A stretch of DNA of 64,000 bases from NCBI RefSeq assembly GCF_003050925.1, contig NZ_QAOV01000010.1, positions 182,218 through 246,217 of the forward strand, read 5' to 3'. A program made the position numbers and the translations under genes. Every line of letters begins with the position of its first letter. The first letter of the stretch is position 1. Below are positions 50,649-58,354 of this stretch, piece by piece. The DNA comes from Pseudomonas sp. GV085. Its GTDB lineage: Bacteria > Pseudomonadota > Gammaproteobacteria > Pseudomonadales > Pseudomonadaceae. The notes below the pieces were generated by a model. It worked only from the letters and a program-made list of their open reading frames with translations, ran no database searches and had not been told where the DNA came from.

Positions 50649-50674
50649 ACGCCTCTTTGGAGGCGTTTTTTTTT
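50649..50674 (+). terminator. Rho-independent terminator of cobGHIJ
   Basis: Stem ACGCCTC / GAGGCGT with a 4-base TTTG loop followed by nine T residues, 6 bases after the cobJ stop. It is the clearest terminator in the window. Confidence 0.95.
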
Positions 50675-50880
50675 GCGAAGTATTCTGCATGAGCAAGTTT
50701 CTGGGTTGTGGGTTTTTTGCTGAAAATATAAGTTTAAACATTGAAAGTATCCATGATTGGCTTTTTTGATATTGTGTGATGTGCCTGTTGATAACAGTTC
50801 CTTGACGTGTGTTTCTTGTGTGTCGGGAATTTCTTTGTTTCGATAGGGTGTGCAATGTGTGTTAATGGAGAGTATTAAAA

Positions 50881-51648
50881 ATGGACTTTGATTTTGCTCT
50901 TGTCCCTAGTCTTGGACAGCGCCTTGAGTTTATTCGGAATATGGGTTTTCTTCGTGTCCAGCGTTCAGGCAGGGTCAGGAGGTTTGCCGTTGGCGATGAC
51001 ATCGGGGCATATGATGATCGTGCGCAAAGTGCGATGCTGATTGGCAGGACGCTGCTGGGCTGTATGGCAGGCTTGAGCAGGGAAGAAAAGAAAGAAATCA
51101 AGAACAGCATCAAGATTGCCAGCTTGGTGTGTGATACATACGAAAATGAGGCGCTTGGTCTTGGCGATTGGCTGAATCGCTACGCGAGAATGCTTAATCA
51201 TTTTGGATGGTATTCGGATCGACATCCGGGCGAAAAGGTTTATAGGGATCTGTCCAGTACGGTTTCCGGGAAAATGATTGAAACGGTTCGGCAACTGGGT
51301 AACGAACCCATGCTGACCAACAGTATAGCGGCTTTCAAGGCGCTGGAATCTGACTCCCGTGGGCTGGCGGCTTATGCCGGAGCGACGCTGTACGGCAAAT
51401 CCTTTCAAGTTGCACCGGCAGGGCGTGACAGCAAGGGAATGCTGACGATGGAACTTAATCACGCGCGGTTGATCGTCAAACGAAAAACCAAGAGTTTCCT
51501 GTTTGTCAGTTGGCAGAAGGGTGAGGCCGAGTTGCAGCATAATTACCGAAGCTTTTATCTCGACAGAAACGCTTACGCGGAAACGAAACAGAAGTTGGAG
51601 GATATCCTCGAGGAAAGCGATATGGCCGAAATCGAGTTAAGGCTTTGA
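50881..51648 (+). CDS. Uncharacterised protein, first of three related genes in an AT-rich island
   Basis: The 255-residue soluble protein has no signal peptide and no match I recognise. GGAG lies 10 bases before the ATG. The N-terminal half is mostly helical; residues 97-110 read WLNRYARMLNHFGW. Residues from about 195 form three predicted strands followed by an acidic/basic helix, YAETKQKLEDIL. The same two elements recur in the next two genes, so I take the three as distant paralogues. Codon use is AT-richer than the flanking cob and marC genes, a sign of transfer. It has a 238-base upstream spacer holding the cobJ terminator. Function is unknown. Confidence 0.8.
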   Translation: MDFDFALVPSLGQRLEFIRNMGFLRVQRSGRVRRFAVGDDIGAYDDRAQSAMLIGRTLLGCMAGLSREEKKEIKNSIKIASLVCDTYENEALGLGDWLNRYARMLNHFGWYSDRHPGEKVYRDLSSTVSGKMIETVRQLGNEPMLTNSIAAFKALESDSRGLAAYAGATLYGKSFQVAPAGRDSKGMLTMELNHARLIVKRKTKSFLFVSWQKGEAELQHNYRSFYLDRNAYAETKQKLEDILEESDMAEIELRL

Positions 51649-51774
51649 AAGTGTGTTGTCGCTATTTTGTAAGTAATGGTTTTGGCGATTTGTTGCGTAT
51701 TATTTTGAAGAATGGTCAGTATTGACACTCAATTGTGAATTGATTAACTTTGGTTTCGGGCTGGGATTGGCCCT

Positions 51775-51780
51775 TATAAT
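51775..51780 (+). promoter_or_regulatory. Promoter-like TATAAT and upstream dyad ahead of the second island gene
   Basis: A perfect -10 hexamer TATAAT lies 20 bases before the ATG. No good -35 is seen at 17 bases. TTGACA occurs further upstream at 51722-51727, followed at once by the palindrome CAATT-GTG-AATTG (51730-51742), which could be an operator. Confidence 0.5.
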
Positions 51781-51800
51781 ATATTATATGGATATTCGAA

Positions 51801-52610
51801 ATGACTGATATTACTGCGGTAGAAATGAGCGAGGCGCAATGCCTGGAATTTATCGAGGAAAGCCTGAAAGAAACTTTGCCTGTCATTCAGCAGCAACAAG
51901 CCGGTAGACGTGTTCGCCGTGCCGTCGACGGGGTTATTGATACCGATAAGTTGAATGCAGCGATTCTCAACTCCACGATGATTTCCTTTCCCGAGGGCGT
52001 GAGCCACCGCAACAAAACAATTATAAAGCGAACCTTTTTGTTCGCCGACCTGTCTGCGCAGATCAAGTTTCCCAACGAGCAAGATCAGGTTCAACGCTGG
52101 GAACATATGCTTAAAGGGATGAAAGCCATGGGCTGGACCATGTTCGGCAACCCGACGATCAATTATCAGGAGTCGGCGAGCGGCCTGCTAATGTCCAATC
52201 TGGTGCTGGACATTGCCAAATCAATGATAGGCGGTCTTGGCGGCGGCCTCGGACCTATCCTGAAGCTGGGGGCAGAAAAGGCAATCGAAGGTCTGCAGGC
52301 CAATAAGGAAGCATTGAAGCTCTATGAAAATAACGGCAAGAAAGGCGATGGTGCAAACTTCGGTCTCGCAAGCTGTGCACAGGATAGCGATGGTGAAGTA
52401 AGCCTGGTGATGAGCGCTATCAGTTATTACACCACATCCGGAAATACCAAGATCGCTTTCTTTGACAAGACCTCCTCGTCTGGCAGGTTGTTTCAATCCA
52501 AAGGTGTTTTCAGCATCCATGCCGATGACTATGTCAAGAGGAAGGAGGATGCAGCCAACAAGTTCTATGAGGCTGTCGATAAGCGCCTGGAAATGGAGTT
52601 TGGTATCTGA
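51801..52610 (+). CDS. Uncharacterised protein, second of three related genes, Gly-rich segment
   Basis: The 269-residue protein has no signal peptide. Residues 73-112 contain IIKRTFLFADLSAQIKF and then a W-x3-L..GW motif (WEHMLKGMKAMGW) like the first gene. Residues 140-155 (SMIGGLGGGLGPILKLG) are Gly-rich and amphipathic and could insert into or line a membrane. The C-terminal 85 residues form strand-strand-strand-helix (VSLVMSAISYY; KIAFFDKT; GVFSIHADDYVKRKEDA) as in its neighbours. It has its own promoter-like TATAAT, and a strong terminator follows. A small pore-forming or lipid-binding protein is one guess; the family is not recognised. Confidence 0.8.
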   Translation: MTDITAVEMSEAQCLEFIEESLKETLPVIQQQQAGRRVRRAVDGVIDTDKLNAAILNSTMISFPEGVSHRNKTIIKRTFLFADLSAQIKFPNEQDQVQRWEHMLKGMKAMGWTMFGNPTINYQESASGLLMSNLVLDIAKSMIGGLGGGLGPILKLGAEKAIEGLQANKEALKLYENNGKKGDGANFGLASCAQDSDGEVSLVMSAISYYTTSGNTKIAFFDKTSSSGRLFQSKGVFSIHADDYVKRKEDAANKFYEAVDKRLEMEFGI

Positions 52611-52620
52611 TTTCCAGTCT

Positions 52621-52647
52621 GGTCAGGTGCGATGCACCTGACCTTTT
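52621..52647 (+). terminator. Terminator between the second and third island genes
   Basis: A perfect 10-base stem GGTCAGGTGC / GCACCTGACC with a 3-base GAT loop is followed by TTTT. It starts 10 bases after the second gene's stop and ends 14 bases before the third gene's ATG, so the third gene depends on read-through or its own promoter. Confidence 0.85.
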
Positions 52648-52661
52648 GCGGGGTGTGCAGT

Positions 52662-53345
52662 ATGAGTAGTACTGGCTATGTAAATGCGGGAAGCTTATTG
52701 ATCATTTCGTCGTCGCTGCCGATGCCGGTGCGCGAAGACATCCTTTCTTCACTTCTTTATGCTCAGTTGACTTCAAGCAAGAGTTACCCGGAGCTCAAGG
52801 ATTTCAAGGCTTGGAACAGCAGGTATGCCGAGGCCTTGAAGTTTCTTCTCTATGAAGTACCGGGCCGGGTCGGGGACGGGTTCTTTTCGTCCTCTGTGGA
52901 TGAATGCGTAACGTTCGAGAGCCTTGTCAGGCAACGGCTGACGTCTTTGTTGGCGCCTGATGAATGCAGCTCGTTGGATCTTTTGCTGCAACACACTGTG
53001 AGTCTTGAGTTGCTGAACCCAGCTCACGATTTGTTGACGCGATACGCTGTAGAAGCGGGAAGGGCGCAGAGCGGTAGTGCCCCGGTTGTCAACCGTATCA
53101 GGATCCATGCCGGCGTGGTGGATGAGTCTGCAACCCTGAGAATGCTGACTATCAACCTTGCTACCCGTACACCCATTGAACCGGTTTTTCTCAACCAAAG
53201 CTTCATGTTGAGCGAGATTGTCGGAGATGTTGAAACGAAATGCTTTGTCGCCCAACTGGACGAAGACTATGCAGAGTACAAAAGGAAGTGGGTGCTCGAC
53301 GCTCTCGGTGGACGGCGTGAAAAGGGGATCGAAAGACTTTATTGA
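52662..53345 (+). CDS. Uncharacterised protein, third of three related genes
   Basis: From MSSTGYVNAGSLLI the protein has 227 residues; an ATG 30 bases earlier lies inside the terminator stem and is unlikely. Residues 24-59 read REDILSSLLYAQLTSSKSYP... followed by W-N-S-R-Y-A-E-A-L, matching W-L-N-R-Y-A-R-M-L of the first island protein in spacing. The C-terminal helix YAEYKRKWVLDAL matches YAETKQKLEDIL of the first. It has no signal peptide, membrane helix or recognised domain. The stop lies 18 bases from the converging marC stop. Confidence 0.78.
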   Translation: MSSTGYVNAGSLLIISSSLPMPVREDILSSLLYAQLTSSKSYPELKDFKAWNSRYAEALKFLLYEVPGRVGDGFFSSSVDECVTFESLVRQRLTSLLAPDECSSLDLLLQHTVSLELLNPAHDLLTRYAVEAGRAQSGSAPVVNRIRIHAGVVDESATLRMLTINLATRTPIEPVFLNQSFMLSEIVGDVETKCFVAQLDEDYAEYKRKWVLDALGGRREKGIERLY

Positions 53346-53363
53346 TGTGTTCTTGCTGGCTCA

Positions 53364-53960
53364 TCACGGCACCAGATAGCCTTTGACCCCGGTAAAAATA
53401 ATCTGTGCCGCCAGTGCACACACGAACAACCCCATCAAGCGGCTGACAATCTGCAAGCCCTGATCGCCGAGTATGCGTTCGATGCGGCTGGACAGATAAA
53501 GCACCACCCCCACGGTGAAACTGGCCAGGGCAATGCTGACAATGGCGGTGAGCTTGTCGTCCCAATGCGGCTGGCTCACGCCCATCACCAGCAAGGCACC
53601 GATGGTGCCGGGGCCGACTGTCAGCGGAATGGTCAGCGGGACGATGGTCACATCCTGCTGCACGTTGTCGGTCTGTATCGCCGATTTGCCTTGTGCCATC
53701 CCTAGTGCCGAGATGAACAGTACGCTGCCTGCACCGATGCGGAATGCATCCACGGTGATGCCGAAAACACTGAAAATCACTCGGCCGAACAAGTACAACA
53801 GCACACTGGAGACCAGGGTGGCGACCGCTACTTTCCAGGCCAGCCGACGCTGTTCCTTGCGCGAATAACCACGGGTCAGGCTGATGAAGCAGGACAACAC
53901 GAAGAATGGGCTGTAGAGCACCAGCATCTTCAGGTAAACGCTGAACAACACATGGAGCAT
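53364..53960 (-). CDS. MarC family integral membrane protein (NAAT-type)
   Basis: The 198-residue protein has six transmembrane helices, with family segments YSPFFVLSCFISLTRGYS and VPLTIPLTVGPGTIGALLVMG. MarC-family proteins are of uncertain function; NAAT relatives carry neutral amino acids. It was once linked to multiple antibiotic resistance, but later evidence removed that role. It is alone on the minus strand, between the orphan cassette and retS. Confidence 0.88.
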   Translation of the reverse strand: MLHVLFSVYLKMLVLYSPFFVLSCFISLTRGYSRKEQRRLAWKVAVATLVSSVLLYLFGRVIFSVFGITVDAFRIGAGSVLFISALGMAQGKSAIQTDNVQQDVTIVPLTIPLTVGPGTIGALLVMGVSQPHWDDKLTAIVSIALASFTVGVVLYLSSRIERILGDQGLQIVSRLMGLFVCALAAQIIFTGVKGYLVP

Positions 53961-54025
53961 GGTGCCGGGCTCACTGGCGAGGGAAGTCGAGGGGGAGTCT
54001 ATCAGGGGTTGCGCCGTCTGTCGGC

Positions 54026-56803
54026 TCAGGATGGTTGGGTCGTTGCGCGATTGTGCTGGTCACGCTGGGCGACCCAATGCTCAATCAGTTCGCGCAGCTG
54101 CGACAGTTCCACCGGTTTGGCCATGTGCCCGTCCATACCGGCCTGCCGCGCACGTTCTTTGTGTTCGGCCAGGATATGGGCGGTCAATGCCACCACGGGG
54201 GTTCGGACCCGCTGGTTGCTGACTTCCCAGGCACGCAATTGCTGGGTGGCCGAGAAGCCGTCGAGGATCGGCATTTCGCAGTCCATCAGCACCAGGTCGT
54301 AACGCTGGGCTTTCATCGCTTGCAAGGCTTCTTCGCCGTTGCAGGCAGTATCCGGTTGCAGGTTGAGCTTGCTCAGCATGCCGCGGATCACCTTGGTGGA
54401 GATGCTGTTGTCTTCGGCCACCAGGATGCGGAAGTCGCAGGGGACCTTGACCGGCAGGACCTGGCCGCTTGGCACGGGCTGGGTAGCGGCGAGACCTTTG
54501 TTGCGTTGGGTCAGTTCGTCGGCCAGGGTGGTCTTGAGGGTGTAGCCGGCTACCGGTTTGGCGAGGATGCGCTTGATCCCGGAGTTGCGCGCGATGATCT
54601 TGCTCGGTGCGTTGCTGATGCCGGTGAGCATGATCAGCAGGATGTCATGGTTCAGGCTCGGGTCTTCCTTGATCTTGGCCGCCAGTTGCATGCCAGTCAT
54701 GCCGGGCATGTTCTGGTCCAGCAGGACCACATCGAAGTAATCACGCAAATGAGCCTTGGTGCGTAGCAGTGCAAGCGCTTCCTTGCCGGAAGGCGCGGCG
54801 CTGACGTTCAGGCCCCAGGCGCTGCATTGCTGCACCAGCACCTTGCGACAGGTGTCATTGTCGTCCACCACCAATACCCGCGCACCTTGCAGCGGGCCGT
54901 CGAGGTCCGAGGTCGGGTGTTCGAGGCGATCCGGGTCCAGCGGCAGGGTCAGCCACAGGGTGCTGCCCTGGTTGCTGCCACTCTTGATCCCGAAGTCCCC
55001 TTGCATCAAGCGGATCAGCTGGCGGGCAATCACCAGCCCCAGGTTGCCGCCCGGGTGGGTGGCCGAAAGGAAATGCCGGCTGTGCAGTTCGGCGTGCATC
55101 AGGGCGTCGCGTTCTTCGGCGTCCATGGGCTCGCCGCTATCCTGCACGGCAATACGCAGGCGTGGTTTGTTGTTGCGCTCGTCGAGCGCCACGACGATCA
55201 GGATTTCGCCTTCATCGGTTTTTTTCAGGGCATTTTCCAGAAGGCTCAACAGGGTCTGGCGCAAGCGTGTCGGGTCACCGCTGATCACCCGCGGCACTTG
55301 CGGCTGGATGAAGCTGATCAACTCGACGTTTTGCTGCTCGGCCTTGGCGCGGAAGATGCTCAGGCAGTCTTCGATCAGCGCGTTGAGGTCGAACTGCACA
55401 TCGTCCAGCTCGATCTGCCCGGACTCGAGTTTTGAGATGTCGAGAATTTCGTTGATCAGTGTCAGCAGCTCGTTGCCGGCGCTGTGGATCGTCTGCACAT
55501 AGTCGCGTTGCTTGACCGAAAGCGGCGTGCCCAGCAGCAGCTCGGTCATGCCGAGGACGCCGTTCATCGGGGTGCGGATCTCATGGCTGATCTTCGCCAG
55601 GAACTCGGCCTTGGCGTTGATCTCGGCGTTGCTGGCCGCCAGGTCGCGGCTGATGCTGAAACGGTCTTCGGTGATGCGGCGCTGGCGCTCGCTCAATGCA
55701 ATGCTCATCAGCAGGCCGCTGATGCAGATGAACACCAGCAAGATGGTGAGCAGGCCATGGGGTTCGATCAGGGTCAGCCCCAACAGGGCGGGCAGGATGA
55801 TCAGTGTCCCGAGGTTGAACACCACCATGGCCGCCACGAAGAGGCGAGCCGGGCGATAACCTTTTTGCCAGTGATGGGCGCTGATGAACAGCATGCTCAG
55901 GCCTGCCAAGGCTACCAGGCCATAGGTAATGAAGTTCAACGGCAAGGTATTGACGAACAGCAGCATCAGGCCGCAGGCGGTGATGAGCAGGATCTCGCCG
56001 AGCAGCAAGCGGTTCAGCGGGTGCGGCCCGAGTGGGGAGAAGAAGCGATAGGTAAGCATCAGGCCGCAGGGCGCAGTCATTAACAATGCCAGGTAAGCCC
56101 CCGGCGTTTGCAGTGCATGCCAGTCCGGCAGCCAGGGACCGGCGAGGTTCAGCAACAGCAGCAGGCTGAGCATCAACAACCCTTCGCACGTCGCCAACCA
56201 GAGGGCGCTGTGTGAGCGGGTGTAGGTGTAGCGGATGAGATTGTGCAGGATCAACATGGCGATGCAACCGAACAGCAGGCCATAGATCAGCGTCTGGTTC
56301 TGGTTGGCAGCCGCGAGGATCGCCGATTGCAGGGTGATATAGGGGCGTAACTGGTGATCGGAGGCCAGTCGCAGGTAAACGTCGAGGGGGGTGTCGTTTT
56401 GCGGCAGGGCCAGCATGAAGTCGCTGCTGGGCAATGGTCGCTCGGATTGCGGCTGTCCGTTGCCCGTGCTGGATTGATCGATCAGCTTGTCGCCGTCCAG
56501 CACGTACATGTTGAACTGGCGCAGGTCAGGCGCGAACACTCGCAGCAACTGTTCGTGGCTACCCGGCGCAAGCCTGAATCGCAACCATAACGCGCCATCG
56601 GGCTCGGCCGCGGTAATGCGGTCGAGTTCGATAGGGCTGAATTGGTTGGTATAGCGTGCGGAACGGATGTCGCTCAGTTGCAGGTCGCCCTGTTCGTCGA
56701 GCAATACCGCCCAGCCACTGCCTTGCGCGGCCTGGGCCGGTAGCATGCAGAGCAAGGTCAGCAAAGTGACGGTCAAGCTTATGGCAATCCTGAGCCAGCG
56801 CAC
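54026..56803 (-). CDS. retS: Hybrid sensor kinase RetS
   Basis: The 925-residue sensor has a signal sequence, a 7TMR-DISM periplasmic domain (about 27-165), seven helices (172-370), HisKA with His407 (KISHEIRTPMNG), an ATPase domain (505-622) and two receivers with Asp696 and Asp841. This is the RetS layout, and it lies next to purD as in P. aeruginosa (PA4856). RetS binds and inhibits GacS and so sets the acute-to-biofilm switch through RsmA. In the ATPase domain the G1 box reads DSGEPM instead of D-x-G-x-G, so kinase activity may be weak. Start ATG at 56803. Confidence 0.95.
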   Translation of the reverse strand: MRWLRIAISLTVTLLTLLCMLPAQAAQGSGWAVLLDEQGDLQLSDIRSARYTNQFSPIELDRITAAEPDGALWLRFRLAPGSHEQLLRVFAPDLRQFNMYVLDGDKLIDQSSTGNGQPQSERPLPSSDFMLALPQNDTPLDVYLRLASDHQLRPYITLQSAILAAANQNQTLIYGLLFGCIAMLILHNLIRYTYTRSHSALWLATCEGLLMLSLLLLLNLAGPWLPDWHALQTPGAYLALLMTAPCGLMLTYRFFSPLGPHPLNRLLLGEILLITACGLMLLFVNTLPLNFITYGLVALAGLSMLFISAHHWQKGYRPARLFVAAMVVFNLGTLIILPALLGLTLIEPHGLLTILLVFICISGLLMSIALSERQRRITEDRFSISRDLAASNAEINAKAEFLAKISHEIRTPMNGVLGMTELLLGTPLSVKQRDYVQTIHSAGNELLTLINEILDISKLESGQIELDDVQFDLNALIEDCLSIFRAKAEQQNVELISFIQPQVPRVISGDPTRLRQTLLSLLENALKKTDEGEILIVVALDERNNKPRLRIAVQDSGEPMDAEERDALMHAELHSRHFLSATHPGGNLGLVIARQLIRLMQGDFGIKSGSNQGSTLWLTLPLDPDRLEHPTSDLDGPLQGARVLVVDDNDTCRKVLVQQCSAWGLNVSAAPSGKEALALLRTKAHLRDYFDVVLLDQNMPGMTGMQLAAKIKEDPSLNHDILLIMLTGISNAPSKIIARNSGIKRILAKPVAGYTLKTTLADELTQRNKGLAATQPVPSGQVLPVKVPCDFRILVAEDNSISTKVIRGMLSKLNLQPDTACNGEEALQAMKAQRYDLVLMDCEMPILDGFSATQQLRAWEVSNQRVRTPVVALTAHILAEHKERARQAGMDGHMAKPVELSQLRELIEHWVAQRDQHNRATTQPS

Positions 56804-56903
56804 GGCGAAATCCCTTCGTTAGGTTGATGCCAGAATATAACGATGCGCGGTGCTGGAATAGCCAGGCAATGAACCGTGTTCATTGCCTGGCGCGGTGTTT
56901 ACC

Positions 56904-58199
56904 TTATTCCTGATTCTCGCCGCGCTCGCGGGCAATGGCGCGGTAGCCAATGTCCTTGCGATAGAAACAGCCTTCCCAGTCAATCGTAGCCGCCAACCTG
57001 TAGGCCTGCTGCTGCGCAGCATCGACGCTGGCACCCATGGCTGTGGCGCACAACACACGACCACCGGCCGTCACCACCTGACTATCCTTGAGTGCAGTGC
57101 CGGCGTGGAAAATCTTGCCTTCCAGTGCGGCGGCTGTATCCAGCCCCTTGATGGCAGCGCCTTTGGCGTAATCACCAGGATAGCCGCCAGCGGCCAGGAC
57201 GATGCCGACGCTCGGACGTGGATCCCATTGCGCTTCTACCTTATCCAGCGCTTGCGCCAGGGCGGCTTCGACCAGCAACACCAGGCTCGACTGCAGGCGC
57301 AACATCACCGGTTGGGTCTCAGGGTCGCCGAAACGGCAGTTGAATTCGATGACTTTTGGGTTACCAGCCTTGTCGATCATCAGGCCGGCGTACAGGAAGC
57401 CCGTGTAGACATTGCCTTCCTCGGCCATGCCGCGCACGGTCGGCCAGATCACCAGGTCCATGACGCGCTTGTGCACGTCGGCGGTGACCACGGGTGCCGG
57501 GGAGTAAGCACCCATGCCGCCGGTGTTTGGACCGGTGTCGCCGTCACCGACGCGTTTGTGGTCCTGGCTGGTGGCCATCGGCAGCACGTTCTTGCCGTCG
57601 ACCATGACGATGAAGCTGGCTTCTTCGCCGTCCAGGAACTCTTCGATGACCACGCGCGAACCCGCATCGCCAAAGGCATTGCCCGCCAGCATGTCGCGCA
57701 CGGCGTCTTCGGCTTCAGCCAGGGTCATGGCGACGATCACGCCTTTGCCGGCGGCCAGGCCGTCGGCCTTGATCACGATCGGAGCGCCTTTTTCACGCAG
57801 GTAGGCCAGGGCTGGCTCGATTTCGGTGAAGTTCTGGTAGTCGGCAGTCGGGATCTTGTGGCGAGCCAGGAAGTCCTTGGTGAAGGCTTTAGAACCTTCC
57901 AGCTGCGCAGCGCCGGCGGTCGGACCGAAGCAATCGAGGCCGCGGCTGCGGAACAGATCCACAACACCGGCAACCAGCGGCACTTCAGGGCCAACGATGG
58001 TCAGGGAAACGTTTTTCTCGGCAAAGTCTGCCAGTTGCTCAAGCGCCAGTACGTCAATGGCGACGTTCTCGCACTTGGCTTCGATGGCGGTACCGGCGTT
58101 GCCCGGAGCCACGAACACCTTCTGCACGCGCGGATCCTGAGCCACTTTCCAGGCCAGGGCGTGTTCACGGCCACCGCTGCCAATGATCAAAACATTCAT
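56904..58199 (-). CDS. purD: Phosphoribosylamine-glycine ligase PurD
   Basis: The 431-residue ATP-grasp enzyme makes glycinamide ribonucleotide in purine synthesis. Marks are MNVLIIGSGGREHALAWK, VPLVAGVVDLFRSRGLDCFGP, the glycine-rich ATP-grasp loop (IVIKADGLAAGKGVIVA), and CRFGDPETQPVMLRL. It lies 155 bases downstream of purH, with a REP pair in the gap, and 100 bases before retS. Full length and intact. Confidence 0.97.
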   Translation of the reverse strand: MNVLIIGSGGREHALAWKVAQDPRVQKVFVAPGNAGTAIEAKCENVAIDVLALEQLADFAEKNVSLTIVGPEVPLVAGVVDLFRSRGLDCFGPTAGAAQLEGSKAFTKDFLARHKIPTADYQNFTEIEPALAYLREKGAPIVIKADGLAAGKGVIVAMTLAEAEDAVRDMLAGNAFGDAGSRVVIEEFLDGEEASFIVMVDGKNVLPMATSQDHKRVGDGDTGPNTGGMGAYSPAPVVTADVHKRVMDLVIWPTVRGMAEEGNVYTGFLYAGLMIDKAGNPKVIEFNCRFGDPETQPVMLRLQSSLVLLVEAALAQALDKVEAQWDPRPSVGIVLAAGGYPGDYAKGAAIKGLDTAAALEGKIFHAGTALKDSQVVTAGGRVLCATAMGASVDAAQQQAYRLAATIDWEGCFYRKDIGYRAIARERGENQE

Positions 58200-58252
58200 T
58201 TCAAAAACCTCGGATGACGCTAATTCTGTTGAACACCGCAGGGGTGCTTTTC

Positions 58253-58341
58253 TGTAGGAGTGAGCCTGCTCGCGATGATGGCGTTACAGTCAGATTCAAT
58301 GTGTCTGAAAGGACGCTATCGCGAGCAGGCTCACTCCGACA
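58253..58341. repeat. REP pair in the purH-purD gap
   Basis: The arms TGTAGGAGTGAGCCTGCTCG and GCGAGCAGGCTCACTCCGAC are complementary, each carrying the same variant (GTGAGCC instead of GCGAGCC). The matching changes in both arms suggest the fold is kept. Confidence 0.9.
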
Positions 58342-58354
58342 GTTGATCGTGTAC

